A stretch of 64,000 nt of DNA from Allium sativum (taxonomy: Eukaryota > Streptophyta > Magnoliopsida > Asparagales > Amaryllidaceae): assembly GCA_030737875.1 (NCBI GenBank), contig CM060912.1:126882493-126946492 (forward strand), read 5' to 3'. Both the position numbers and the translations under genes were made by a program. Below are positions 25,191-38,516 of this stretch, piece by piece; positions within the stretch are counted from its first letter, which is position 1; each line of letters starts with the position of its first letter. A model generated the notes under the pieces. The model was not told where the DNA came from. It saw only the letters and a program-made list of their open reading frames with translations, and made no database searches.

Positions 25191-26111
25191 TGTAACGACC
25201 CGGAATTTAGGGCCGAATTTAAAAAATTTATTTAATTATTTTAATGGGTTTTTAATATTTGAAATAATTTATTTTATATAATAACGACTATAAATTTATT
25301 TTAATTGAAGTTAAAACGAATAGAATTTATTTAAATTATAAAAGGAGTTAGAAATAGCGCGGCAGTTTTAAAATTTGAATTTCAACTTTGACTGACTGTA
25401 CAGGATGCAAAATAAATCGGATTTTAGCAAAACAAAAAATATTAGAATCTATTTAAAAATATCTTTCCAACGAATCCAAAAAATTGAAATTTCATAGCGG
25501 GAATAAAAAGTTATGTCCAATTCAAAATCTCAGAAAAACGCTATGGAATTTATATATATAATATATAGGACCCAATATGCTACTTTTTACATACGAATGA
25601 ATTGGGACTCGAAACCACTTCCATTGAGTTTAAAATGATGTTTCTGCATTGGAAAAGTATAAACACTTATATATTTTGAGTTTCGGAAATTATTCATATT
25701 TATTTGTATTTTTAATATTAAATATATACGCCTTAAAAATGGGAATTTTGCAAACGACCTCCGAATTCAACGAAACCAATTTCTATGGATTCGTAATATT
25801 AAATTATTGTTAGATTCCAAATTTCATAATTTTTGAAGCTAGTTTGTGGTCGTAATAAATTTTACAGTGAAAAACAGTCAATTTTCAGACTTTAAAAATT
25901 CGCTATTTATTCAAACGGACTCGGAATTCATAGAAACCAATTTCTATGGATTCATAATGTCAAGAAATAATTATGTTTCAATTTTCATAAAAAATGGAAT
26001 TCGCAGATGTTAACACGGATTTTTAACTAAGAAAACAGACAAAATTTGAAGAAGACAAAATACATAAGAGGTTAAAATAAGGGTAGTGGGCCTAATTTAA
26101 TTATTAACCCA

Positions 26112-26119
26112 TATAAAAT
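26112..26119 (+). promoter_or_regulatory. Candidate TATA box, B 5' LTR
   Basis: TATAAAAT after CCCA, conserved at 33829-33836 in the 3' LTR. It lies 0.9 kb into the LTR and 1.3 kb before the donor-like site, matching the layout in A and N1. Confidence 0.4.
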
Positions 26120-28564
26120 ATCATAAGTGTTGTCATTAGCTGAACCCTAAGACAAAACATAGCCACCTTCTTCTTCCTTTATTTCATGGTGGCTCTCTCC
26201 TCTAAAATTTATTTTGCAAATTGGCCCCTGAAAACAAAATAATTTATATCTCTCAATCGGAACAAAATAAGACCAAACCCTTTCTGGGTTGGGTTCATCT
26301 TCTTATCCTCTATTTACCACAAAAAATTTAAGACCTATCTTCGCACGGATTCACCAGAATCTAGCTTAAAAGACAAAAAGCTGATTTCGGTTATTTGTTC
26401 GCTGTGGGCCCACGAAGAGAGGTAGGTCGAGCGACTTCAGGCAGTGGTAGAGGGGAAGCATACGGTTCTTTTGGCGGTGGTGGCATCGTCTCAGGTGGCC
26501 GTAGTTGGCCGGAATGTCAATTTTACTGGAGGGGTGCTGAAAATAGAACAGTCGCAAAGATAAGCAATTTCCTATCGATCCGAGCATTTTCAGGCGAAGT
26601 AACCCATACAGAAGTTGTTCGGAAGGTTGAGATCTAGCTACCGACAAAAAATGGTGGCATTTGGAGTATCGAGGCGGCTGCAGCACTGAGATGAACGGAA
26701 ACTGCACTTTTCCGTTCAACTGCAGATCGTGGGCCCCACGTGGCGAACTGGAGGGGGGGACCACCAGGCGTGGAAAGAGGTGGAGAAGCCGGAGAGAATG
26801 GCGCTGGTTTTGTGCAATTCCGACTTACGGTTTGGCCGTGGCGAGCATTTTAAGTTCAGGGTGCTGTTTGAAAAAAAAGGTTAAGGGCTTAAACGCGAAA
26901 CATTTATTTAATTTTATATTCAATGCTCGTAATGCAATATCTTTCACATACGAGATCGAAATTTGACAATTTCAGGTCTGTTGCGATCGTGGCGATGAGA
27001 GCTTCGCATAGACACAAAATTTGTTCAATTTGGAGGAAGCTGAAAATTTGGGTAATTTTTACAAATTTAAATATTATTTAAATCGATTTGTTAACTTCGC
27101 AAGTGCATAACTTTTTGTCACGTTATCAAAATTGCATGAAACTAAATCCGTTGAGATCGTTATGTCAAGAGCTTCGAGCGAGCAGTAATTTTGTCCAATT
27201 GTGAGCAAGTTGAAAATTTAGGTAATTTTCATAATTTAAATTAATTATTTAATTATTACAAACTTCGAAAATTCGTAACTTTGTGATACGAACTCGAAAT
27301 CGCGCGAAACAGGATTTGCTACGATCAACAAGTCGAGAGCTTCGCAAAGACACTAACTATGCCCAATTTGGAGCATGTTGGGTCTTGGGCCAAAATTGGG
27401 CCCGAACCGTCATTTAAAGCCGGCAATGGTGAGAACTCTTTTGCTCACTCAATTTTCGAATTGTTATTTATTTTTATAATTAAATTTAAATAAATTATTG
27501 GTGATGGAAGTAATTGTTTGTTGAACGGATTGTGGATTTGGATGTCATGTCATGTTATGTTTGAAATTGTAAATATTCGACAGGTTAAACTAATGATTTA
27601 TTATTTGTGATAATTTAAAATGATGTTACACTGCCATTGACAAGTTACCTGACTTGTTGATGTTGATTGGGACGATTATTTTACACCTCGCCCAAGTGCA
27701 CAAAATTATGTGTTGGCTGAAACCCCACACGGGTCTAAGGTTGATATTTGACTACACATCACCCTTGTGTTTAGTGTAAATTGCACTTTGGCTGTTATGT
27801 GAATGGTTGACATTATTATGGAATAAGTGCAATGTTTGAAATCCGTGTAATTAAATTACATGGATATTGTGTGAGTCTCATTCCAATTTTGAGTTAAAGA
27901 ATATTATAATCCAATATTCAATTAAAAGAACCAAAGGATGGTTTCCATGTTTTCAAATGTGAAGGTATGTATTGTCAAAGTTACAATAAAAAGAGAGAAT
28001 TGGAAAGATAACAATTTTTTTATTTGTAAAAAGTTACAATAAAAGATTAGAATTAAAAGATACCCTTTTTAATTGTCAACATGTTAAATTAAGAAGATTT
28101 GTTTCAAAACTGAACATCTTGAAAAGATTAATATTATTGTTATCAATTTTGAATTAATGAATATTTTAATTTATACTCAATTAATAGAATTAATTGGCGT
28201 TGATCTAAAAAGATTATATCTTTACTGTTTAAAAGATATAATAAAGGAGATTCAATTAAAAAGATTATATATTTACTGTCCACATTTTAAGATAAGAAAG
28301 TTTGATTTCGAAATTTGAACGTTTTGGAATGATTACATTTATATAAATAGATTTGATTTCAAAATAAGACATTTTGGGAAGATTATTATTAATTGTTATA
28401 ACAATATGGAAAGTTCAAATATTTATAAAGATTTGAAAGGTAAGTGAAGATATTTGGAATCACGACATTTTAGAATTAAAGAATATTTAAAAATTAAGAT
28501 TCTTTAATGGAAAGGATATTTTCAAAGAGTACGTTATAGAAAAGTTAATTAAAATTATAATTGT

Positions 28565-28667
28565 ACTTGGACACGAGGTTAGGTCACATTTGTGGTGGAA
28601 GTCTGCCCAGAACCGCCCGGCTTATCCAGCAGCTACAAATGTTGGACCTAATGTGAGAGGTCCAAGT
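28565..28667 (+). repeat. Large stem-loop 1 in B LTR
   Basis: Outer stem ACTTGGAC (28565-28572) with GTCCAAGT (28660-28667). Inner stems TAGGTC (28580-28585) with GACCTA (28645-28650), and ACATTTGTGG (28586-28595) with CTACAAATGT (28633-28642, one G-T pair here, perfect in the two 3' LTR copies at 36306 and 38038). The loop holds GTCTGCCC and TATCCAGCA, shared with stem-loop 2. Confidence 0.75.
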
Positions 28668-28679
28668 GCGCAAATACGA

Positions 28680-28790
28680 ATTGGGCCATGACACGAAGTT
28701 AAGCCCAACTTATGGGATAAATCTGCCCGGAACCAATGGCATATCCAGCATCCACAAGTCGTAGGCTTAATGCAGGAGGTCTGGCCCAGT
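28680..28790 (+). repeat. Large stem-loop 2 in B LTR, diverged copy of stem-loop 1
   Basis: Outer stem ATTGGGCCA (28680-28688) with TGGCCCAGT (28782-28790, one G-T pair). Inner stem TAAGCC (28700-28705) with GGCTTA (28764-28769), and ACTTATGG (28708-28715) with CCACAAGT (28752-28759), one mismatch. It shares ACACGA-GTTA and the loop phrases TCTGCCC and TATCCAGCA with stem-loop 1. Stem bases that differ between the two units mostly change in pairs. A complete copy lies in the 3' LTR at 38153-38264. Confidence 0.7.
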
Positions 28791-29039
28791 GTAAAATATA
28801 AATGAATAAGATAATGGATTGAGCTATTTAATCTGTTTTAAATAGCAACACCATTTTAACGCAAACGTGTTTATCGATTTATTTTATACATTTTATAATG
28901 CAAGTTTTAAAGAGCTAATTCCAAAATAAATATTTTGGAAATAATATTATTTTAATATGATAATAGATAGAATATTCAATTTGGATTTAAAATTGAAATA
29001 AAAGTTGGAATTGTTTTATAAACGAATTTATAAACATTT

Positions 29040-29345
29040 TAGAATAAAGTTGAAATGAAAATAATACATTTTTCAATGTAATAAAGACTGAATTGAAAAT
29101 AATGTTGAAATGAAAATAATACATTTTTCAATATAATAAAGACTGAATTGAAAATAACGTTGAAATGAAAATAATACATTTTTAAATGTAATAAAGACTG
29201 AATTGAAAATAAAGTTGAAATGAAAATATTACATTTTTCAATGTAATAAAGACTGAATTGAAAATAAAGTTTGAAATGAAAACATTACATTTTCCAATGT
29301 AATAAAGATTGAAATGAAAATATTACATTTTTCAATGTAATAAAG
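29040..29345. repeat. 55-bp minisatellite, B 5' LTR
   Basis: Five full units and a partial one, each reading like ttgaaatgaaaataatacat, ttttcaatgtaataaagact, gaattgaaaataaag. Each unit contains ACATTTTTCAATGT, itself a short inverted repeat. The 3' LTR array (38517-38770) has one unit fewer. Confidence 0.9.
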
Positions 29346-32155
29346 GTTGAACTAAGAAGATTACATTAAAAAGATTTCATTTTTATTTAAGATTGATTAC
29401 ATTAGAAAGAATACTATTTTTTTTTAGTTAATTTGTTTCAAAAGAATGAAAAAGATTCATTTTAATGTAGATATACATTTCAATGTAAAAAAATGTGTGA
29501 TTTATTTATTTTAATATATTAATTAAAATAAATAAAAGGATTAAAGTGGTTTTAATAAAACCAAGATTTTCCAGTACATACGTTGGAATGGATTTAAATG
29601 GAAATAATCTTCGGATTATTTCAGTATTGGATTTTGTGATTATACAGATATTATTGTTGGAATTTGGAAGATATTAATATCGTTATTCCCAATTTGATAT
29701 ATGTTAATTTTCAGAATTTGATATTGAACATAAATCGATATAATTTCTATTCAAAGCATGATATTTAATGTCAGATTAAAATTTGGATTTGTCGTGAATA
29801 GTGTCTTAAATAACACTGTTCTTAAACCCATTTGGGAAAGAATAAATCTTTTAATTAAGATTTAAATAAGATTTCCAATTATTAAACATAATTGAAATTA
29901 AGTGAAACTGACTTTTGGGTTGATTGCGAACAATGTTTTTAAATGACATTAGTTCTTTAAACCCAACTGACAGTGAAATTTAGATTGGTAATTCTTAAAT
30001 CTTTTAACTAAGATTTAGTGAAATATTCTAAACAGAAGTTTCAATTTAACATATTAAATTGAAATAGGATTTTAGGTTTATTGTGAACGATGTTTTTAAG
30101 CAACATTTGTTCTTTAACCCAGTTAAAAGAAAGATTATTTCTTGAAAGTTAAATAATCATTAAATAATGATTCTTGAAGATTAAAACTAAATATAGTTTT
30201 AATGAATCTTTAATTGGATTGAATGAGGATAAAAGTAATTAAATTTACTTAATTCAAGAAATGAACGATAATGGAGTACTACTAGTTTTACTCCTAGCGG
30301 TAGTTAAATCTTTAATTAGATTTTATCGATAAAACGGTAATTAAGTTTACCGTAAGACATTGGGTGTTAGATATGGAGTACCAAACAGTTTACTCCATGG
30401 GTTGTGTAGGTTGGGAATGGGATATTAATTAATGATTACTTCGGTAAGGCGTTAATCCCGACTAGTTGAATAAACCTTAATTTGGTTTAAATTAAAATCA
30501 AAGAATACTCTTGATTAGAATGAGGCGTTGGTTGTGTTTTAAAGCACATGATTTTAAATTACGCAAATTATTCAGAAAGACCGGGTCTAACCCATTCTAA
30601 TAATCCATACGACGATTGAAGATCGATGATGAAGATGGTTATTGAAGACCGGGAAATTTCCATATCGAATGGATGATTATTGATATCTTGATCGGACCGT
30701 ACACCCAAAATAAGGGAAAAATTGGTGATCATTCAGACGTATTTGGAGATCTACCGGATATGGTTTCGTTCAGACCCAGAACGGACTGATAAATGGATTG
30801 TGTGTCTGACATTGTATTCCTTTATATTGTATTCATTGATCTCTATTTAATATTTAACTGTTTGGTGGCGGAGAATTTATCCTCTTGCTTAACACCCTGT
30901 TATATATCGATAGATGAATCAATGATATGGTATGGTCTGATAATGTGGCATGCCAAGATGCAAATGATCAAGGCTTTTGTTGAAAAGCAGGGCCTTGTGG
31001 GATGATCAAAGTATAGCCTATTACAACATAACTTTGTGTATATCGTGATTCGCGAGCCTCACACCTCGGTATGAGTCTAAAACGAGATTAGGACTGCAGG
31101 GAGTGCACACGCTTCTTTCTAGCTAGGAGTAGTGTCAGTGCTTAAACTGGCTGACATTTTACTTATGTGGATGATGGATTTTGAGGCACCTCGGATTTTT
31201 ATAGGCCGTTAGTGGTCATATTATAGGTCCAAAGGGACCGGGAAGCGTGTGTTCAGGCATAACCAATCCACTGCCGATAGGCGGGGACCGGCCCTGAAGA
31301 TCCAAGGGTTGCCCATAGGTGTGATCCTGAGGCATTTGCTAGAGTGTCTCGAATCAGAGAGGAGCTTTCCCCTAGCCTCGACTCATGATGGAAATCCAAT
31401 TTCCAATACGACCTTGCGGTTTTGAATGTAGAACTAGTATGGCGACATGATATATGGTACCCATGCCGTCTAGGATTGATATATTATGATTGAAATGGTT
31501 TTTAAAAACATATACTCACTAATGTCAAATCCGTTTTATCGTATCAAGCATCTCTTGACCATTATAAGGTAAAACCCTATCCTCCGGTTTGCGTTGCATT
31601 GTGTGATGGGACCTGGGTCTTATAATGGTTTCATTTTTCTAAAAAGCATTGCGTTTTTAACGGTTTACCTTATTTTATGCACTGACAATCCAATGGAGTA
31701 AACCCGTTTCGCGTTAGCGGCGTGGCCCTGTGATTAGCCTTATTATTAGATAAGTTAAGTTAAGATTTCTCATACCAGTCCCATGACTGACTTGTAGTTT
31801 GTTGCACTAGCAAACTCGGGTGCCCATATTTTCCACACGGGCAGTCGAGTAGCTTTTTTGCAGATATATTTGCAAGATCCAGATTTACAGCTGAAGCATA
31901 TTCGGAAAGCTCTGTATCCGTGTATTCCTTTCTGTTGTATATTTGTGTTATTTTTCCGCTGCTATTTTAATGTATTTTAATCTCTGATATTATTGTATTT
32001 CTATTATGTAATAAGTATTCATACTCTGTTATATTCTTGTACTCGGATGTAATTGTTGTAATCAGCAATAAAAATGTTCTTTAGTTTGTATTCTGATGTG
32101 TGTTGTTCTCAAGGCAATCCAGGCTTTCCTTTACTAGGAAGTTTGGGTCATCACA

Positions 32156-32906
32156 TTTGGTATCAGAGCTTTGGTTTACAGAGCTCGAGAACAAGACACA
32201 TTAGAACCGAATGAAAGAATTCATCAGAGTTGGATTAGTAACATCCAATAAGAATGACTCGTTAGAGATGGGATCAGTAGCATCCTAGAACGAGTGTGAA
32301 GAGTATTATTTTCTTTAAAATAAAAATGAAAACAAATTTAGTTTAGAAAATTTTATCTTAATATGCGTATTTGAGTATATTATTATATTTTAATTTGGAC
32401 AATCGAGTATATAAAGATTTCGAATATACGAGTAATTAACGGATATTCGAAGTTTTAATATACTGGGTATATATAGAATCACACTCTAGTCGCCCGGGGA
32501 TAATTCTGATGATTGATGCATCATCATCAGAGTTTATGTTCGAGTTTCGAATGTGGTATATCTATATATTTCCATTGACTGGTGTGAGAACCAAAACTAG
32601 ATAGGGTCTATTGTTGTGATTTGCAGTAAAAACATAATTTTTGATTATATATAAAAATTACATATGTTTGAAAAGTTAATCACCTAATTGATTTGCTGGT
32701 TGTGATGTTTGATTATTAGTTTAACTAATAAAATATTGGAATGATAATTAAGTTAACCACTATATAATAGAATGATAAATTTAGTTAAATCAAATTTAAT
32801 ATTGAACTGAATTGAAAATCGATTAGAATTGAAAGTTGAGTTGGTGAATTAAACGACTTTAGCTTCATTCCTTTTCGAGGACGAAAAGATTTTAAGTGGG
32901 GGAGAT
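32156..32906 (+). mobile_element. Element B internal region (751 bp, non-coding)
   Basis: PBS TGGTATCAGAGC at 32158-32169, then a leader close to that of A, and at the end CGAGGACGAAAAG (32877-32889) and PPT AAGTGGGGGAGA (32894-32905). Compared with A it lacks about 290 bp, including the block shared by A, N1 and C (17447-17590 in A). The break lies at gattagaattgaaagtt near 32830, where both edges in A carry gaat-like microhomology. No coding potential. Confidence 0.9.
32158..32169 (+). other. Element B primer binding site (tRNA-iMet)
   Basis: TGGTATCAGAGC two bases after the LTR end (CACA, spacer TT). Confidence 0.93.
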
Positions 32907-34716
32907 TGTAACGACCCGGAATTTTGGGCCGAATTTAAAAATTTTATTTAATTATTTTAATGGGTTTTTAATATTTGAAATAATTTATTTTACATAATAA
33001 AGACTATAAATTTATTTTAAATGAAGTTAAAACGAATAGATTTTATTTAAATTATAAAAGGAGTTAGAAATAGCGCGGTAGTTTTAAAATTTGAATTTTA
33101 ACTTTGACTGACTGTACAGGATGCAAAATAAATCGGATTTTAGCGAAAGCAAAAATATTAGAATCTATTTAAAAATATCTTTCCAACGAATCCGAAAAAT
33201 TGAAATTTCATAGCGGGAATAAAAAGTTATGTCCAATTCAAAATCTCATAAAAACGCTATGGAATTTATATATATAATATATAGGACCCAAAATGCTACT
33301 TTTTACATACGAATGAATTGAAACTCGAAACCACTTCCATTGAGTTTAAAATGATGTTTCTGCATTGAAAAAGTATAAACACTTATATATTTTGAGTTTC
33401 GGAAATTATTCATATTTATTTGTATTTTTAATATTAAATATATACGCCTTAAAAATGGGAATTTTGCAAACGACCTCCGAATTCGACAAAACCACTTTCT
33501 ATGGATTCGTAATATTAAACTATTGTTAGATTCCAAATTTCATAATTTTAGAAGCTAGTACGTGGTCGTAATAAATTTTACAATGAAAAACAGTCAATTT
33601 TCAGACTTTGAAAAGTCGCTATTTATTCAAACGGACTCGGAATTCATCGAAACCAATTTATATGGATTTGTAATGTCAAGAAATAATTATGTTTCAATTT
33701 TCATAAAAAATGGAATTCGCAGGTGTTAACACGGATTTTTAAACTAAGAAAACAGGCAAAATTTGAAGAAGATAAAATACATAAGATGTTAAAATAAGGG
33801 TAGTGGGCCTAATTTAATTATTAACCCATATAAAATATCATAAGTGTTGTCATTAGCTGAACCCTAAGACAAAACATAGCCACCTTCTTCTTCCTTTATT
33901 TCATGGCAGCTCTTTCCTCTAAAATTTATTTTGCAAATTGGCCCCTGAAAACAAAATAATTTATATCTCTCAATCAGAATAAAATCAGACCAAACCCTTT
34001 CTGGGTTTTGTTCTTCTTCTTATCCTCTATTTGCCACGAAAAATTTAAGACCTAACGTCGCACGGATTCGCCAGAATCTCTCTTAAAAGACAGGAAGCTG
34101 ATTTTGGTTATTTGTTCGCTGCGGGCCACAGGAAGAGAGATAGGTCGAGCGACTTGAGGCAGTGGTAGAGGGGAAGCATACAGTTCTTTTGGCGGTGGTG
34201 GCATGGTCTCAGGTGGTCGGAGTTGGCCGGAATGTCAATTTTACTGGAGGGGTGCTGAAAACAGAACAATCGCAAAGATGAGCAATTTCCCGTCGATCCG
34301 TACATTTTTAGGCGAAGTGACCCACACAGAAGTTGTTCGGGAGGTTGAGATCTAGCTACTGACAAAAAATGGTGGCATTTGGAGTACCGAGGCGGCCGCA
34401 GCACTGAGATGAACGGAAACTGCACTTTTTCGTTCTACTGAAGATCGTGGGCCCCACGTGGAGTACTGGAGGGGGGCCACCATGCGTGGAAAGAGGGGGA
34501 GATCCCGGAGAGAATGGCGCTGGTTTCGTGCAATTCCAACTTACGATTTGGCCGTGGCGAGCATTTTAAGTTCAGGGTGTTGTTTGAAAAAAAAAGGTTA
34601 AGGGCTTAAACGCGAAACATTTATTTAATTTTATATTCAATGTTCGTAATGCAATATCTTTTACATACGAGATCGAAATTTGACGATTTCAGGTCTGCTG
34701 CGATCGTGGCGACGAG

Positions 34717-37700
34717 AGCTTCGCGTGGACACAAAATTTGTCCAATTTGGAGGAAGTTGAAATTTTGGTTAATTTTTGCAAATTTAAATATTATTTAAAT
34801 CGATTTGTTAACTTCGCAAGTGCATAACTTTTTGTCACGTTATCGAAATTGCATGAAACTGAATCTGTTGAGATCGTTATGTCAAGAGCTTCGAGCAAGC
34901 AGTAATTTTGTCCAATTCTGAGCAAGTTGAAAATTTGGGTAATTTTCATAATTTAAATTAATTATTTAATTATTACAAACTTCGAAAATTCGTAACTTTG
35001 TGATACGAACTCGAAATCGCGCGAAACAAGATTTGCTACGATCAACGAGTCGAGAGCTTCGCAAAGACACTAACTACGCCCAATTTGGAGCATGTTGGGT
35101 CTTGGGCCAAAATTGGGCCCGAACCGTCATTTAAAGCCGGCAAAGGTGAGAACTCTTTTGCTCACTCAATTTTCGAATTGTTATTTATTTTTATAATTAA
35201 ATTTAAATAAATTATTGGTGATGGAAGTAATTGTTTGTTGAACGGATTGTGGATTTGGATGTCATGTCATGTTATGTTTGAAATTGAAAATATTCGACAG
35301 GTTAAACTAATGATTTATTATTTATGATAATTTAAAATGATGTTACACTGCCATTGACAAGTTACCTGACTTGTTGATGTTGATTGAGACGATTATTTTA
35401 CACCTCGCCCAAGTGCACAAAATTATGTGTTGGCTGAAACCCCACACGGGTCTTAGGTTATTATTTGACTACACATCACCCTTGTGTTTATTGTAAATTG
35501 CACTTTGGCTGTTATGTGAATGGTTGACATTATTATGGAATAAGTGCAATGTTTGAAATCCGTGTAATTAAATTACATGGAAATTGTGTGAGTCTCATTC
35601 CAATTTTGAGTTAAAGAATATTATAATCCAATATTCAATTAAAAGAACCAAACGGTGGTTTCCATGTTTTCAAATGCGAAGGTATGTATTGTCAAAGTTA
35701 CAATAAAAGGAGAGAATTGGAAAGATAACAATTTTTTTATTTGTAAAAAGTTACAATAAAAGATTAGAATTAAAACATACCCTTTTTAATTGTCAACATG
35801 TTAAATTAAGAAGATTTGTTTCAAAACTGAACATCTTTAAAAGATTAATATTATTGTTATCAATATTGAATTAATGAATATTTTAATTTATACTCAATTA
35901 ATAGAATTAATTGGTGTTGATCTAAAAAGATTATATCTTTATTGTTTAAAAGTTATAATAAAGGAGATTCAATTAAAAAGATTATATATTTACTGTCCAC
36001 ATTTTAAGAAAAGAAAGTTTGATTTCGAAATTTGAACGTTTTGGAAAGATTACATTTATTTGTCATTATGTGGCAATAAATAGATTTGATTTCAAAATAA
36101 GACATTTTGGGAAGATTATTATTAATTGTTATAACAATATGGAAAGTTCAAATATTTATAAAGATTTGAAAGGTAAGTGAAGATATTTGGAATCACGACA
36201 TTTTAGAATTAAAGAATATTTAAAAATTAAGATTCTTTAATGGAAAGGATATTTTCAAAGAGTACGTTTTAGAAAAGTTAATTATAATTATAAAATTATA
36301 ATTGTACTTGGACACGAGGTTAGGTCACATTTGTGGTGGAAGTCTACCCGGAACCGCCCGGCTTATCCAGCAGCCACAAATGTTGGACCTAATGTGAGAG
36401 GTCCAAGTGCGCAATTACGAATTGGGCCATGACATGAGGTTAAGCCGAAGCTTCGCGTGGACACAAAATTTGTCCAATTTGGAGGAAGTTGAAATTTTGG
36501 TTAATTTTTGCAAATTTAAATATTATTTAAATCGATTTGTTAACTTCGCAAGTGCATAACTTTTTGTCACGTTATCGAAATTGCATGAAACTGAATCTGT
36601 TGAGATCGTTATGTCAAGAGCTTCGAGCGAGCAGTAATTTTGTCCAATTCTGAGCAAGTTAAAAATTTGGGTAATTTTCATAATTTAAATTAATTATTTA
36701 ATTATTACAAACTTCGAAAATTCGTAACTTTGTGATACGAACTCGAAATCGCGCGAAACAAGATTTGCTACGATCAACGAGTCGAGAGCTTCGCAAAGAC
36801 ACTAACTACGCCCAATTTGGAGCATGTTGGGTCTTGGGCCAAAATTGGGCCCGAACCGTCATTTAAAGCCGGCAAAGGTGAGAACTCTTTTGCTCACTCA
36901 ATTTTCGAATTGTTATTTATTTTTATAATCAAATTTAAATAAATTATTGGTGATGGAAGTAATTGTTTGTTGAACGGATTGTGGATTTGGATGTCATGTC
37001 ATGTTATGTTTGAAATTGAAAATATTCGACAGGTTAAACTAATGATTTATTATTTATGATAATTTAAAATGATGTTACACTGCCATTGACAAGTTACCTG
37101 ACTTATTGATGTTGATTGGGACGATTATTTTACACCTCGCCCAAGTGCACAAAATTATGTGTTGGCTGAAACCCCACACGGGTCTTAGGTTGATATTTGA
37201 CTACACATCACCCTTGTGTTTGTTGTAAATTGCACTTTGGCTGTTATGTGAATGGTTGACATTATTATGGAATAAGTGCAATGTTTGAAATCCGTGTAAT
37301 TAAATTACATGGAAATTGTGTGAGTCTCATTCCAATTTTGAGTTAAAGAATATTATAATCCAATATTCAATTAAAAGAACCAAACGGTGGTTTCCATGTT
37401 TTCAAATGCGAAGGTATGTATTGTCAAAGTTACAATAAAAGGAGAGAATTGGAAAGATAACAATTTTTTTATTTGTAAAAAGTTACAATAAAAGATTAGA
37501 ATTAAAAGATACCCTTTTTAATTGTCAACATGTTAAATTAAGAAGATTTGCTTCAAAACTGAACATCTTTAAAAGATTAATATTATTGTTATCAATGTTG
37601 AATTAATGAATATTTTAATTTATACTCAATTAATAGAATTAATTGGTGTTGATCTAAAAAGATTATATCTTTATTGTTTAAAAGTTATAATAAAGGATAT

Positions 37701-38180
37701 TCAATTAAAAAGATTATATATTTACTGTCCACATTTTAAGATAAGAAAGTTTGATTTCGAAATTTGAACGTTTTGGAAAGATTACATTTATTTGTCATTA
37801 TGTGGAAATAAATAGATTTGATTTCAAAATAAGACATTTTGGGAAGATTATTATTAATTGTTATAACAATATGGAAAGTTCAAATATTTATAAAGATTTG
37901 AATGGTAAGTGAAGATATTTGGAATCACGACATTTTAGAATTAAAGAATATTTAAAAATTAAGATTCTTTAATGGAAAGGATATTTTAAAAGAGTACATT
38001 TTAGAAAAGTTAATTATAATTATAAAATTATAATTGTACTTGGACACGAGGTTAGGTCACATTTGTGGTGGAAGTCTACCCGGAACCGCCCGGCTTATCC
38101 AGCAGCCACAAATGTTGGACCTAATGTGAGAGGTCCAAGTGCGCAATTACGAATTGGGCCATGACACGAGGTTAAGCCGA
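34717..38180 (+). repeat. 1732-bp tandem duplication inside B 3' LTR
   Basis: Copy 1 is 34717-36448 and copy 2 is 36449-38180. Both begin AGCTTCGCGTGGACAC. The junction (36441-36455, taagccga then agcttcg) joins the middle of stem-loop 2 to a point about 430 bp before the donor-like site. Both copies share variants that separate the 3' LTR from the 5' LTR (for example gaaattttggttaat against gaaaatttgggtaat), so the duplication arose in this LTR, probably after insertion. It doubles the donor-like site and stem-loop 1. Confidence 0.93.
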
Positions 38181-38516
38181 ACTTATGGGATAAGTCTGCC
38201 TGGAACCAACTGGCATATCCAGCATCCACAAGTCGTAGGCTTAATGCGGGAGGTCTGGCCCAGTGTAAAATATAAATGAATAAGATAATGGATTGAGCTA
38301 TTTAATCTGTTTGAAATAGCAACACCATTTTAACCCGAACGTGTTTATCGATTTATTTTATACATTTTATAATGCATGTTTTAAAGAGCTAATTCCAAAA
38401 TAAATATTTTGGAAATAATATTATTTTAATATGATAATAGATAGAATATTCAATTTGGATTTAAAATAGAAATAAAAGTTGGAATCGCTTTATAAACGAA
38501 TTTATAAACATTTTAG

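Larger units (their letters stand above)
25191..32155 (+). mobile_element. Element B 5' LTR (6965 bp)
   Basis: Starts TGTAACGACCCGGAATTT, ends GGGTCATCACA. In order: caaacgacctccg (25753), TATA-like site (26112-26119), GC-rich stretch (26395-26860), donor-like ATGGTGAGAA (27427-27436), a block with AACCCCACACGGGT (27720) shared with A, two large stem-loops (28565-28667 and 28680-28790), a 55-bp minisatellite (29040-29345), a GAGAATTTATCCTC hairpin (30871-30884), the GCGTTAGCGGCGTGG hairpin (31711), a CCAGTCCCATGACTG block (about 31774), acceptor-like ttttttgCAG (31861-31863) and TTCCGCTGCT (31954-31963). The frames at 26366-26764 (minus) and 26661-26966 have no recognisable domain. Confidence 0.93.

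Noticed and set aside
26366..26764. 132-codon minus-strand frame in the B 5' LTR, partly kept at 34108-34425
   Set aside because: The 3' LTR copy is shorter at its start and has amino acid changes throughout. The similarity is explained by the LTRs being copies of each other, and the frame is antisense to B.
29040..29345. Regular repeats that could suggest a CRISPR array
   Set aside because: Units are directly adjacent without unique spacers, in a plant LTR; this is a minisatellite.
30793..31005. 70-codon frame in the B 5' LTR with a close match at 40209-40421
   Set aside because: The two copies are the same LTR position. A related region in A does not keep the frame, and no domain is recognisable.
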